From NCBI RefSeq assembly GCF_014648195.1, contig NZ_BMQQ01000002.1, positions 108,377 through 172,376 on the forward strand: DNA of 64,000 bases, written 5' to 3'. A model generated the notes under the pieces. It did not search any database. It was given only the letters and a program-made list of their open reading frames with translations, and was not told the DNA's origin. This stretch comes from Streptomyces purpureus. GTDB taxonomy: Bacteria > Actinomycetota > Actinomycetes > Streptomycetales > Streptomycetaceae. The position numbers and the translations under genes are program-made. Positions 8,178 through 15,757 of the stretch are shown one piece after another (the stretch's first letter is position 1; every line of letters begins with the position of its first letter).

Positions 8178-9284
8178 GTGCCCGCCACCCGTACCACCCT
8201 GCGCCGCTCCCTCGCCGCCGCCGCGGCGATGCCGCTGCTGATCGGCGCACTCGCCTCCTGCGGCTACGGCTCGCAGGCCAAGAAGGACGAGAAGAAGGTG
8301 GTGGCCGAGGGCCCGCAGCTCTCCGCCCCGCAGGTGCGGCTCGGATACTTCCCCAACCTGACGCATGCCACGGCCCTGGTCGGTGACCAGGAGGGCTTCT
8401 TCCAGAAGGAGCTGGGGGGTACGGAGCTGAAGGTGTCGGCCTTCAACGCCGGCCCGTCCGCGATCGAGGCGCTCAACGCCGGCTCGATCGACATCGGTTT
8501 CATCGGCCCCTCCCCTGCCATCAACGGCTACTCCAAGTCCAAGGGCCAGAACCTGCGGATCGTCGGCGGTTCCGCCTCCGGCGGGGTGAAGCTGGTTGTC
8601 GACCCGGCGAAGATCAAGACGGTGGACGATCTCAAGGGCAGGAAGATCGCCACTCCGCAGCTCGGCAACACCCAGGACGTGGCGTTCCTCCACTGGATCG
8701 CCGAGAAGGGCTGGAAGGTCGACGCCCAGAGCGGCAAGGGCGACGTCTCCGTGGTCCGTACGGACAACAAGATCGCCCCGGACGCCTACAAGTCGGGCTC
8801 CATCGACGGCGCCTGGGTGCCGGAGCCGACCGCGTCGAAGCTGGTCAGCGAGGGTGCGAAGGTGCTGCTCGACGAGACGTCGCTGTGGCCCGGCGAGAAG
8901 TTCGTGATCACGAACATCATCGTGTCGCAGACGTTCCTCAAGGAGCACCCGGACGTGGTGGAGGCGGTGCTCCGCGGTTCGGTGAAGACGAACGCGTGGA
9001 TCAACGCCAACCCGGCCAAGGCGAAGGAGTCGGCGAACGCCAGGCTGAAGGCGCTCTCCGGCAAGCCGCTCCCCACGGAGGTCATCGACCCGGCGTGGCC
9101 GTCGATCCGGTTCACCGACGACCCGCTGGCCGCGACGCTCCAGGCGCAGGCGGACCACGCGGTGGGCACCGGACTGCTGAAAAAGCCCGACCTGGCCGGC
9201 ATCTACGACCTGCGGCCTCTCAACAAGGTCCTGAAGGCCGCGGGCAAGCCCGAGGTCGCCGACGCCGGTCTCGGCGCCGAGTAA
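8178..9284 (+). CDS. ABC transporter substrate-binding lipoprotein (sulfonate/nitrate type)
   Basis: A 368-residue lipoprotein with lipobox 'LASC' (Cys28) after a basic, hydrophobic signal peptide. The mature region has the SsuA/TauA/NrtA pattern: 'QVRLGYFPNLTHATALVGD', 'IEALNAGSIDIGFIGPSPAI' and 'DDLKGRKIATPQLGNTQDV'. It should capture a sulfur source such as an alkanesulfonate or sulfate analogue outside the membrane; the ligand is inferred from the operon. Start GTG 8178 has GAGGAGAC upstream. An in-frame extension to 8058 has no RBS and is replaced here by the small ORF. Confidence 0.88.
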   Translation: MPATRTTLRRSLAAAAAMPLLIGALASCGYGSQAKKDEKKVVAEGPQLSAPQVRLGYFPNLTHATALVGDQEGFFQKELGGTELKVSAFNAGPSAIEALNAGSIDIGFIGPSPAINGYSKSKGQNLRIVGGSASGGVKLVVDPAKIKTVDDLKGRKIATPQLGNTQDVAFLHWIAEKGWKVDAQSGKGDVSVVRTDNKIAPDAYKSGSIDGAWVPEPTASKLVSEGAKVLLDETSLWPGEKFVITNIIVSQTFLKEHPDVVEAVLRGSVKTNAWINANPAKAKESANARLKALSGKPLPTEVIDPAWPSIRFTDDPLAATLQAQADHAVGTGLLKKPDLAGIYDLRPLNKVLKAAGKPEVADAGLGAE

Positions 9285-9320
9285 CCGCGTACCCAGCCCA
9301 GTTCCCAGGAGGTGACGACC

Positions 9321-10109
9321 ATGGCCACGACACTCGCCAAGGCCGAGGACCGGATCGCGGTGACTCATGCGGCCCGTATCGAGCATGTCTCGAAGTCGTT
9401 CGGCGGACCCGCCGGGCGGCAGCTCGTGCTCGACGACATCTCGCTCGATGTCGCCCCGGGCGAGTTCGTCACCCTCCTGGGGGCTTCCGGGTGCGGGAAG
9501 TCCACCCTGCTCAATCTGGTCGCCGGGCTCGACCGGCCGTCCGCGGGGTCCATCGAGACCCCGGGTGGCCGGCCGGCCCTGATGTTCCAGGAGCACGCCC
9601 TCTTCCCGTGGCTGACCGCGGGCAAGAACATCGAACTCGCGCTGCGGCTGCGCGGCGTACCGAAGGCGGAGCGGCGGCCGGAGGCGGAGCGGCTCCTGGA
9701 GCTGGTGCGCCTGGGCGGTTCGTACCGCAAGCGGGTGCACGAGCTGTCCGGCGGTATGCGCCAGCGGGTGGCGCTGGCCCGGGCGCTCGCCCAGGACAGC
9801 GATCTGCTGCTGATGGACGAGCCGTTCGCGGCGCTGGACGCCATCACCCGCGATGTGCTGCACGACGAGCTGACCCGTATCTGGCGGGAGACGAGGCTGT
9901 CGGTGCTGTTCGTCACCCACAACGTGCGTGAGGCCGTACGACTGGCCGAGCGTGTGGTGCTGCTGTCGTCCCGGCCGGGGCGGATCGCCCGTGAGTGGAC
10001 GATCGACATCCCGCAGCCGCGCCGTATCGAGGACGCCGCCGTGGCGGAACTGTCCGTCGAGATCACCGAAGAACTGCGTGGGGAGATCCGCCGTCATGGC
10101 CAGCACTGA
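9321..10109 (+). CDS. ABC transporter ATP-binding protein (sulfonate/nitrate type)
   Basis: A 262-residue ATPase with Walker A 'GASGCGKST', signature 'LSGGMRQRVALARAL', Walker B 'LLLMDEPF' and the H-loop 'VTHN'. It energises the importer formed with the neighbouring lipoprotein and permease. ATG 9321 was preferred over GTG 9312 because AGGAGGTGA (9308-9316) then has correct spacing. The end overlaps the permease start by 14 bases. Confidence 0.95.
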   Translation: MATTLAKAEDRIAVTHAARIEHVSKSFGGPAGRQLVLDDISLDVAPGEFVTLLGASGCGKSTLLNLVAGLDRPSAGSIETPGGRPALMFQEHALFPWLTAGKNIELALRLRGVPKAERRPEAERLLELVRLGGSYRKRVHELSGGMRQRVALARALAQDSDLLLMDEPFAALDAITRDVLHDELTRIWRETRLSVLFVTHNVREAVRLAERVVLLSSRPGRIAREWTIDIPQPRRIEDAAVAELSVEITEELRGEIRRHGQH

Positions 10110-10986
10110 GACGACCGTCAAGGCGGATACGAACGACCTGGCGGGCCTTGAGGCGGGTCTGGACGCGCTGGACGCCGTGCAGGTGCGCCGCACTCCGGTG
10201 CGTGAGGTCCTGCTGAAGAAGGTACTTCCGCCGCTGCTGGCCGTCGCGCTGGTGCTGGTGGTGTGGCAGCTGCTGGTGACGGCGAAGGTCACCGACGAGT
10301 TCAAGCTGCCGCCGCCGGCCGCGGTGTGGGACAGCCTGTCCACGATGTGGCTGGAGGGCACGCTCTTCGACGTCCTGTGGACCAGTGTCTCGCGGGCGCT
10401 GCTCGGCTTCCTGATGGCGCTGGCCATCGGTACGCCGCTGGGTCTGCTGGTCGCCCGGGTGAAGTTCGTCCGGGCGGCGCTCGGTCCGATCCTGTCGGGT
10501 CTCCAGTCGCTGCCGTCGGTGGCATGGGTGGCGCCGGCGGTGCTGTGGATCGGTCTGAACGACTCGATGATGTACGCGGTGATCCTGCTCGGCGCGGTGC
10601 CCTCGATCGCCAACGGTCTGGTGGCCGGTGTCGACCAGGTCCCGCCGCTGTTCCTGCGGGCGGGCCGGACGCTCGGCGCGAGCGGCCTCAAGGGCGCCTG
10701 GCACATCGTGATGCCGGCCGCGCTGCCGGGCTACCTCGCGGGCCTGAAGCAGGGCTGGGCGTTCTCGTGGCGCTCCCTGATGGCCGCCGAGATCATCGCG
10801 TCCTCGCCGGAACTGGGCCTTGGCCTCGGCCAGTTGCTGGAGAACGGCCGCAACAACATCGACATGCCGGGGATCTTCCTCGCCATCATCCTGATCCTGA
10901 TCGTCGGTATCGCCATCGACCTGCTGATCTTCAGCCCGCTGGAGCGTGCGGTGCTGCGCGGCCGCGGTCTGCTGGTGAAGAGCTGA
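10096..10986 (+). CDS. ABC transporter permease (sulfonate/nitrate type)
   Basis: A 296-residue inner-membrane permease. After a soluble N-terminal stretch of about 45 residues come six predicted membrane helices and the BPD_transp_1 EAA-like loop 'AGRTLGASGLKGAWHIVMPAALPGYLAG', given here as a region and centred near residue 205. Family resemblance is to SsuC/TauC. Translation is coupled to the ATPase gene. Confidence 0.93.
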   Translation: MASTETTVKADTNDLAGLEAGLDALDAVQVRRTPVREVLLKKVLPPLLAVALVLVVWQLLVTAKVTDEFKLPPPAAVWDSLSTMWLEGTLFDVLWTSVSRALLGFLMALAIGTPLGLLVARVKFVRAALGPILSGLQSLPSVAWVAPAVLWIGLNDSMMYAVILLGAVPSIANGLVAGVDQVPPLFLRAGRTLGASGLKGAWHIVMPAALPGYLAGLKQGWAFSWRSLMAAEIIASSPELGLGLGQLLENGRNNIDMPGIFLAIILILIVGIAIDLLIFSPLERAVLRGRGLLVKS

Positions 10987-10996
10987 GCTGGCCACG

Positions 10997-11731
10997 GTGA
11001 ACCGCCCCGTCCTTCTCGTCGTCGCCCACGGCAGCCGCGATCCGCGGCACGCCGCGACCGTCAACGCGCTGGTGCGCCGGGCGCGGTCGCTGCGGCCGGG
11101 GCTGCGCGTGGAGACGTCCTTCCTGGACTTCAACGTGCCCTCGGTGGCGGGAGTGCTGGAGCGGCTGGCGCAGGAGGGGGTCCGGGACGTGGTGGCGCTG
11201 CCGCTGCTGCTGACCCGGGCCTTCCACGCGAAGGCCGACATCCCCGCGGTCCTGCGCCAGGCCCCGCCGTCCCTGCGGATCCGCCAGGCGCCGGTGCTCG
11301 GCCCGTCGCCCCTGCTCGTCTCGGCCCTGGAACGACGGCTGTACGAGGCCGGGCTCGCCCCCGGCGACAAGCGCTCGACCGGGGTCGTCCTGGCTTCGGC
11401 GGGCTCCACGGACCCGGAGGCGATCGCAGTGATCGCAGATATGGCGCGGGAGCTGCGGCACACCGGTTGGTGCGCCGTGCGGCCTGCGTTCGCCTCCGCA
11501 TCTCTGCCCCTGACCGAGGACGCCGTACGCGCGCTGCGCGCCGACGGCGTGCGGCGGGTGGCGGTGGCCCCGTACGTGATCGCGCCGGGCCGGCTGCCGG
11601 ACCGGATCGCGGCCGGGGCCCGCGAGGCGGACGTGCTGGCCGATGTGCTGGGGCCGGCGCCCGAGCTGGCGCGGCTGCTGCTGACCCGGTACGACGAGGC
11701 GCGCGCCGAGACACGCGCGCTCGCCGCCTAG
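10997..11731 (+). CDS. Sirohydrochlorin chelatase (CbiX/SirB family)
   Basis: A 244-residue two-lobed protein. Each lobe carries a short-chelatase signature, including 'VVAHGSRDPRH' at the N-terminus with the metal-binding His and 'LPLLLTRAFHAKADIP' in the middle; the second lobe has 'VVLASAGSTDPEA' and 'VAPYVIAPGRLPDRI'. It probably inserts Fe2+ into sirohydrochlorin to make siroheme for the sulfite reductase encoded at the start of this operon. GTG 10997 lies 10 bases after the permease stop. Confidence 0.9.
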   Translation: MNRPVLLVVAHGSRDPRHAATVNALVRRARSLRPGLRVETSFLDFNVPSVAGVLERLAQEGVRDVVALPLLLTRAFHAKADIPAVLRQAPPSLRIRQAPVLGPSPLLVSALERRLYEAGLAPGDKRSTGVVLASAGSTDPEAIAVIADMARELRHTGWCAVRPAFASASLPLTEDAVRALRADGVRRVAVAPYVIAPGRLPDRIAAGAREADVLADVLGPAPELARLLLTRYDEARAETRALAA

Positions 11732-11746
11732 GACGCCCGGGCGGGC

Positions 11747-12367
11747 TCAGCCGAAGTCGAGGCCGCCGGTGCGGGTGCGCTTCAGCTCGAAGAAGTCGGG
11801 GTGGTTGGCGAGGACCCGGAAGCTGTCGAAGATCCGGGCCGCCTCCTCCCCGCGCGGAATCTTGCGCAGGACCGGGCCGAACCAGACCGTGCCGTCCACA
11901 TGGATCGTGGGCGTGCCGACGTACGCCTCGGCCGCCGGGTCCTTTCCGGCGTCGTGGCTGCGGCGGACCTCGTCGTCGTAGGCGGGGTCGTGCGCGGCGG
12001 CGGCGAGCTCCGGCGGCAGTCCCAGCTCGGCGAGGGCTTCGGTGACGACGGCGTCGAAGTCCTCGGTCTTCTTCTCGTGGATACGGGTGCCGTACGCGGT
12101 GTAGAGGTCGCGCAGGACCTCCGGCCCGTGCTGGGCCGCGGCCGCGGCGGCGACCCGGACCGGGCCTATCGACTTGTCGACGAGGGTGCGGTACCAGTCG
12201 GGCAGTTCGTTGCCGAGGTTGTGGAAGTACAGGCTCATCACATGGAAGCGCAGCTCGATGTCGCGCTGCTGCTCGACCTCCAGCATCCAGCGTGAGGCGA
12301 TCCAGGCGAAGGGGCAGGCGGGGTCGAACCAGAAGTCGACTGTTGTCTTCTTCGTCTCAGTGGTCAT
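11747..12367 (-). CDS. DsbA-fold mycothiol-dependent nitroreductase-like protein
   Basis: A 206-residue thioredoxin-fold protein that aligns by eye with mycobacterial Rv2466c along its whole length: '[10 protein letters not shown]', '[12 protein letters not shown]', '[18 protein letters not shown]' and 'FFELKRTRT'. The active site reads C18-P-F-A21, so the second Cys of the CPWC motif is replaced by Ala. It would have to act as a one-Cys (mycothiolated) enzyme or have lost that activity. A TAGGCT box lies 6 bases before the ATG, pointing to a leaderless transcript. It is convergent with the chelatase gene. Confidence 0.82.
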   Translation of the reverse strand: MTTETKKTTVDFWFDPACPFAWIASRWMLEVEQQRDIELRFHVMSLYFHNLGNELPDWYRTLVDKSIGPVRVAAAAAAQHGPEVLRDLYTAYGTRIHEKKTEDFDAVVTEALAELGLPPELAAAAHDPAYDDEVRRSHDAGKDPAAEAYVGTPTIHVDGTVWFGPVLRKIPRGEEAARIFDSFRVLANHPDFFELKRTRTGGLDFG

Positions 12368-12373
12368 GGGGTG

Positions 12374-12379
12374 AGCCTA
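12374..12379 (-). promoter_or_regulatory. -10 box (TAGGCT) of a leaderless gene
   Basis: On the minus strand TAGGCT ends 6 bases before the ATG at 12367, and no Shine-Dalgarno sequence is present. This spacing puts the transcription start at or next to the start codon. Confidence 0.5.
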
Positions 12380-12452
12380 GCCAGCGAGGTGGCCTGGTTT
12401 CCCGGGCCAATGAAAAGACTGTCATCTGGGCCACCTGGGTCACTTGGGCCGG

Positions 12453-13034
12453 TCAGCCGGGTGTCTCGTCGGCGGCATCGGCGGTCATCTCCACGAGCTT
12501 GGCGACGGTGTTCCAGTTACGGGTGGTGGCGACGAGGCCTTTGACCAGGGCGGGGCGGGCGAGGGCGTCGGCGAGCTTGGAGCGGCCGAGGCCGTTCGGG
12601 GCGTAGAGGTAAAGGGCGCGGTCGCCGAGGCGGAACTCCTCGGGGAGGAAGGCCTCCTGGTCGAGCGCGGCGAACCGTTCCGGCTCCACGGGTGCGGAGT
12701 AGTACGTCACATGGAGCTGCCGGCCCTCCAGCTCCGCGGCGGGGAAGGGGCAGGCGTCGGCGACGGCGCGCAGATAGGCGCCACTGCGGACCAGGCAGTC
12801 GACGCGGAAGCCGAAGCGCCGCTCGATGGCGTCCTCCAGGGCGGTGGCGAGCGCGCTCTCGTCGGCCGCGCCGGCGCCTGCGTCGGTGGTGAAGACGGCG
12901 TTGCCGCTCTGCAGATGGGTGCGGACGTCGCGGTGTCCCAGCTCCTGGAGGACCAGGCGGAGTTCGGGCATGGGGACGCGCCGGTGCCCGCTGACGTTGA
13001 TTCCGCGGAGCAGTGCGGCATAGGTGGTCGACAT
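12453..13034 (-). CDS. DUF1697 domain-containing protein
   Basis: A 193-residue protein of the DUF1697 family, recognised by 'YAALLRGINVSGHRRVPMPEL', 'LQSGNAVF' and the C-terminal 'RNWNTVAKL' block. The biochemical role of the family is unknown. ATG 13034 was chosen over the upstream GTG 13040 because TATGGT lies exactly 6 bases before it, the layout of a leaderless start. The 3' end lies 85 bases from the DsbA-like gene; both are on the minus strand. Confidence 0.9.
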   Translation of the reverse strand: MSTTYAALLRGINVSGHRRVPMPELRLVLQELGHRDVRTHLQSGNAVFTTDAGAGAADESALATALEDAIERRFGFRVDCLVRSGAYLRAVADACPFPAAELEGRQLHVTYYSAPVEPERFAALDQEAFLPEEFRLGDRALYLYAPNGLGRSKLADALARPALVKGLVATTRNWNTVAKLVEMTADAADETPG

Positions 13035-13040
13035 GATCAC

Positions 13041-13046
13041 ACCATA
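13041..13046 (-). promoter_or_regulatory. -10 box (TATGGT) of a leaderless gene
   Basis: On the minus strand TATGGT is followed by six bases and then the ATG at 13034. No ribosome-binding site is visible, so translation is probably leaderless. Confidence 0.5.
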
Positions 13047-13050
13047 GGAC

Positions 13051-13085
13051 GGCCGCCGCGCCCCGTGGGGGAGGGCGCGGCGGCC
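13051..13085 (-). terminator. Hairpin terminator after the subtilase gene
   Basis: There is a perfect 13-bp GC stem: GGCCGCCGCGCCC (13051-13063) pairs with 13073-13085 across a 9-base loop. It starts 20 bases beyond the subtilase stop on the minus strand and lies upstream of the DUF1697 promoter, separating the two units. There is no U-tract, as is usual in Streptomyces. Confidence 0.75.
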
Positions 13086-13104
13086 GCCGTTCAGGGGGTG
13101 CCCG

Positions 13105-14310
13105 CTACTCGACGATCTTCAGCAGCTTGTTGGCCGTGCCCTGGCTCGGGTTGGAGATGGCGCCGTCGGTGGAGCCGTCGACGAGCGCCTTGGCGACCTG
13201 CTCCGGGGTGGCGTCCTGGTGGGCCGCCAGGTAGAGCGCGGCGGCACCGACGACGTGCGGGGTCGCCATGGACGTACCGGAGATGGTCTTGGTGGCGTCG
13301 CCACCGCCGATCCAGGCCGAGGTGATGTCCGAACCCGGTGCGTAGATGTCCACGACCGAGCCGAAGTTGGAGAAGCTGGACTGCTCGTCCTCCTTGGTGG
13401 AGGAGGCCACGGTGATGGCCTCCTTGACCCGGGAGGGGGAGCCCTCGCCGGCGTCGGCGGACTCGTTGCCGGCGGCGACACCGAAGGTGACACCGGAGGC
13501 TATGGCCTTGCGGACGGCCTCGTCGAGGGCGGGGTCGGCGCCGCCGCCGAGGCTCATGTTGGCGACGGAGGGGCCCTGGTGGTTCTTGGTGACCCAGTCG
13601 ATGCCGGCGACGACCTGCTCGGTGGTGCCGGAGCCGCTGTCGTCGAGGACCCGGACGGCGACGATCTTCGCCTTCTTGGCGACGCCGTGGGCGGTGCCCG
13701 CGATGGTGCCGGCGACATGGGTGCCGTGGCCGTTGCCGTCGCTGGCATCGTTGTCGTTGTCGACGGCGTCGAAGCCGGAGGTGGCCCGGCCGCCGAAGTC
13801 CTTGTGGCTGGTGTTGACTCCGGTGTCGATGACGTACGCGGTGACGCCCTCGCCGCCGCCGTCGGGGTAGGTGTACTTCTTGTCCCCGGCGGTCTCGGCC
13901 TGGTCGACCCGGTCCAGGCCCCACGACGGCGGGTTGTCCTGGACCTCGTTGATGTGGAACTTCTTGTTCTGGACGACCTTGGCCACGGCCGGGTCGGCGG
14001 CGAGGCGCTTGGCCTCGGTCTCCGAAAGGCCGGTGGCGGAGAAGCCGTTGACGGCGGAGTTGTAGCTGCGGCTGAGCGTGCCGCCGTACTCCTTGGCCAG
14101 CTTGGTCTTGTCGGCGTTCTCGTCGAGCAGCACGATGTAGCTGCCGTCGATGGCGGTCGCGGCGTCGGCGCCGTAGATCGTGCCCTCCGCGGGGGCGGGG
14201 GCGGCTCCGGCGAAGGACGTTCCCAGGACGGTCAGTCCGCCGGCTGCGGCGACGGCGCTGATCGCCGCGACGAGCCGGGTGGTCCTGCGCGCACGCTTGT
14301 GAATGGCCAT
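13105..14310 (-). CDS. Secreted subtilisin-like serine protease (S8) with I9 propeptide
   Basis: A 401-residue precursor. A Sec signal peptide covers about residues 1-37 (basic KRARRTTR, hydrophobic core, AGA cleavage region). An inhibitor I9-type propeptide follows at about 55-120, then the catalytic domain with Asp162 ('VIDTGVN'), His195 ('GNGHGTHVAG'), oxyanion Asn282 and Ser347 ('SGTSMATPH'). It has no C-terminal P or carbohydrate-binding domain. ATG 14310 has GGAG upstream; the longer frame does not. An extracellular protease of the proteinase K/aqualysin type is expected. A 9-bp hairpin sits in its upstream region and a terminator follows. Confidence 0.95.
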   Translation of the reverse strand: MAIHKRARRTTRLVAAISAVAAAGGLTVLGTSFAGAAPAPAEGTIYGADAATAIDGSYIVLLDENADKTKLAKEYGGTLSRSYNSAVNGFSATGLSETEAKRLAADPAVAKVVQNKKFHINEVQDNPPSWGLDRVDQAETAGDKKYTYPDGGGEGVTAYVIDTGVNTSHKDFGGRATSGFDAVDNDNDASDGNGHGTHVAGTIAGTAHGVAKKAKIVAVRVLDDSGSGTTEQVVAGIDWVTKNHQGPSVANMSLGGGADPALDEAVRKAIASGVTFGVAAGNESADAGEGSPSRVKEAITVASSTKEDEQSSFSNFGSVVDIYAPGSDITSAWIGGGDATKTISGTSMATPHVVGAAALYLAAHQDATPEQVAKALVDGSTDGAISNPSQGTANKLLKIVE

Positions 14311-14350
14311 GAAGAGGGGTCTCCTCGGCATTTTGTTGTGTGGGGGGTTC

Positions 14351-14377
14351 GGTCACGGAGGCAGTGCTTCCGTGACC
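14351..14377 (-). promoter_or_regulatory. Inverted repeat upstream of the subtilase gene
   Basis: GGTCACGGA (14351-14359) and TCCGTGACC (14369-14377) form a perfect 9-bp dyad about 40 bases upstream of the protease start. It may be an operator or a 5'-leader hairpin; nothing indicates which. Confidence 0.4.
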
Positions 14378-14462
14378 GCTTCGAAACCATTGCCGATTGA
14401 CGGGCTCAGATCAAGACCTTCATACAGCTGTGACTTAGTCAACAAGGTTTCGTAATAACAAA

Positions 14463-14487
14463 TCCGGCCTGGAGGGACCAGGCCGGA
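14463..14487 (-). terminator. Hairpin terminator after the glycosyltransferase gene
   Basis: TCCGGCCTGG (14463-14472) and CCAGGCCGGA (14478-14487) make a perfect 10-bp stem with loop AGGGA. It lies 26 bases beyond the glycosyltransferase stop on the minus strand. Confidence 0.8.
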
Positions 14488-14512
14488 CTTCTCCCCCAAC
14501 TCCCCCTACCAC

Positions 14513-15721
14513 TCAGCCTTTCGTGACATGAGGGAGCTCCGCCTCGATGAGGTCGGCGGCGCGCCGGGTGCCGCCCTCGGCCGCCATCCGCTGCCGGACG
14601 TCGTCCAGCCGGCGGGCCACCTCGGGATCGTCCACGAGCTCCAGCACGGCCTTGCGCAGCGCGTCGGCGGTGGCTTCGGCGAGCGGCAGTTGTCGGGCGA
14701 CTCCGAGGGCCTCGAGCATCTCGGCGTTGCCGAACTGGTCGGTGGCGAGCGGCACGGCGACCATGGGGGTGGCGGTGGCCAGGCCCTCCTGGCTGCCGCC
14801 CGCTCCGGCGTGGGTGATGAAGGCGTCGGCCTGCTTCAGGACGGCGAGTTGCGGCACCCAGGAGCGCACCTCGACATTGCCGGGGATCTCGCCGAGTTCG
14901 GCCGGGTCGACGAACTTGCCGATCTGCAGCACCACATGCCAGCCGGGCAGGTCGCCGAAGGCTCGCAGGCACTCTCGGTAGAAGTCGGGCTGCTTGGTCA
15001 TGGCCGAGCCGAGCGAGACGAGCAGCACCTTCTCGGCATCGGCCGGCCGCTGCCAGTCGCCCTGTTCGGCGCGGTCGCCCTGGCAGGCGCCGACGAAGGT
15101 GTAGACGGACTCGTCGACCCGGTCGGCATGCGGCTGGAGGGCCTCGGGGATGAGGACGACGGCCCGGCGGGGACGGGCGACGAACCGGTCCGGGTGGGTG
15201 TCGATGCCGTGGCCGGCGAGCCAGTTCTCGAAGCGGGTGTAGTACGCCTTGCCGCGCTCGGAGGCCTTGAGGCCGGCGAGCATCGGCTCGGCGACCTCTT
15301 CCTCGTACCCCTCCCACGGCACCAGATTGGGCCACAGGGAGACGGCGGGTACGCCCCAGCGGTGGGCGAGGACGGGCGCCGGGTAGGAGGTGATGTCGTG
15401 GAGGACGAGGTCCGGCTCGTCCCCGGCGAACGCGTCGGCGAGCTGCGGCAGCGCCTGGACGGCGTCGCTGAGGAACGGCTCGATGTAGTCGATGGGTTCG
15501 GTGCCCCAGGCGTCGGGGTCGTCGTCGGTCGGCAGCGTGGAGTTGTATACGACCGGCTCGGCACCGGTGGCGGCGACCTTCTCGGCGAAGGAGGCGGGGA
15601 TGGCGTAACTGACGCGGTGTCCACGGGCGACGAGCTCCCGGATGACTTCGAGGCTCGGGTTCACGTGCCCGTGGGCGGCGATGGAGAACATGGCGACATG
15701 GGCGCGGTGACGACTGGTCAT
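14513..15721 (-). CDS. Macrolide-type (MGT family) UDP-glycosyltransferase
   Basis: A 402-residue GT1 enzyme close to OleD/MgtA-type macrolide-inactivating glycosyltransferases. The N-terminal acceptor domain has '[17 protein letters not shown]'; the C-terminal donor domain has '[11 protein letters not shown]' and the nucleotide-sugar motif '[19 protein letters not shown]' followed by '[10 protein letters not shown]'. It probably attaches a hexose to an aglycone or antibiotic in the cytoplasm. The ATG at 15721 sits 6 bases behind a TAATGT -10 box. A perfect 7-bp inverted repeat fills the spacer of that promoter, so expression is likely induced through a repressor. No cognate regulator is adjacent. 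Confidence 0.9.
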   Translation of the reverse strand: MTSRHRAHVAMFSIAAHGHVNPSLEVIRELVARGHRVSYAIPASFAEKVAATGAEPVVYNSTLPTDDDPDAWGTEPIDYIEPFLSDAVQALPQLADAFAGDEPDLVLHDITSYPAPVLAHRWGVPAVSLWPNLVPWEGYEEEVAEPMLAGLKASERGKAYYTRFENWLAGHGIDTHPDRFVARPRRAVVLIPEALQPHADRVDESVYTFVGACQGDRAEQGDWQRPADAEKVLLVSLGSAMTKQPDFYRECLRAFGDLPGWHVVLQIGKFVDPAELGEIPGNVEVRSWVPQLAVLKQADAFITHAGAGGSQEGLATATPMVAVPLATDQFGNAEMLEALGVARQLPLAEATADALRKAVLELVDDPEVARRLDDVRQRMAAEGGTRRAADLIEAELPHVTKG

Positions 15722-15727
15722 GCGCAC

Positions 15728-15757
15728 ACATTATTCGAGACGATACGTCTCGTCCAG
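15728..15757 (-). promoter_or_regulatory. Promoter with TetR-like operator in its spacer
   Basis: On the minus strand CTGGAC (-35-like, 15757-15752), an 18-base spacer and TAATGT (-10, 15733-15728) precede the ATG by 6 bases. The spacer contains CGAGACG-TAT-CGTCTCG (15752-15736), a perfect dyad of the size bound by TetR-family dimers. A repressor there would block RNA polymerase directly. Confidence 0.65.

Noticed and set aside
6627..10706. 1359-residue open frame on the minus strand
   Set aside because: This is the antisense shadow of cysN and the ABC transporter genes, caused by high GC. Its composition is Arg/Gly/Asp-rich with no domains, and the plus-strand genes are unambiguous.
13091..14356. 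Alternative 421-residue minus-strand frame over the protease
   Set aside because: Arg/His-rich composition without motifs; it is the out-of-frame shadow of the subtilase, whose catalytic triad is complete.
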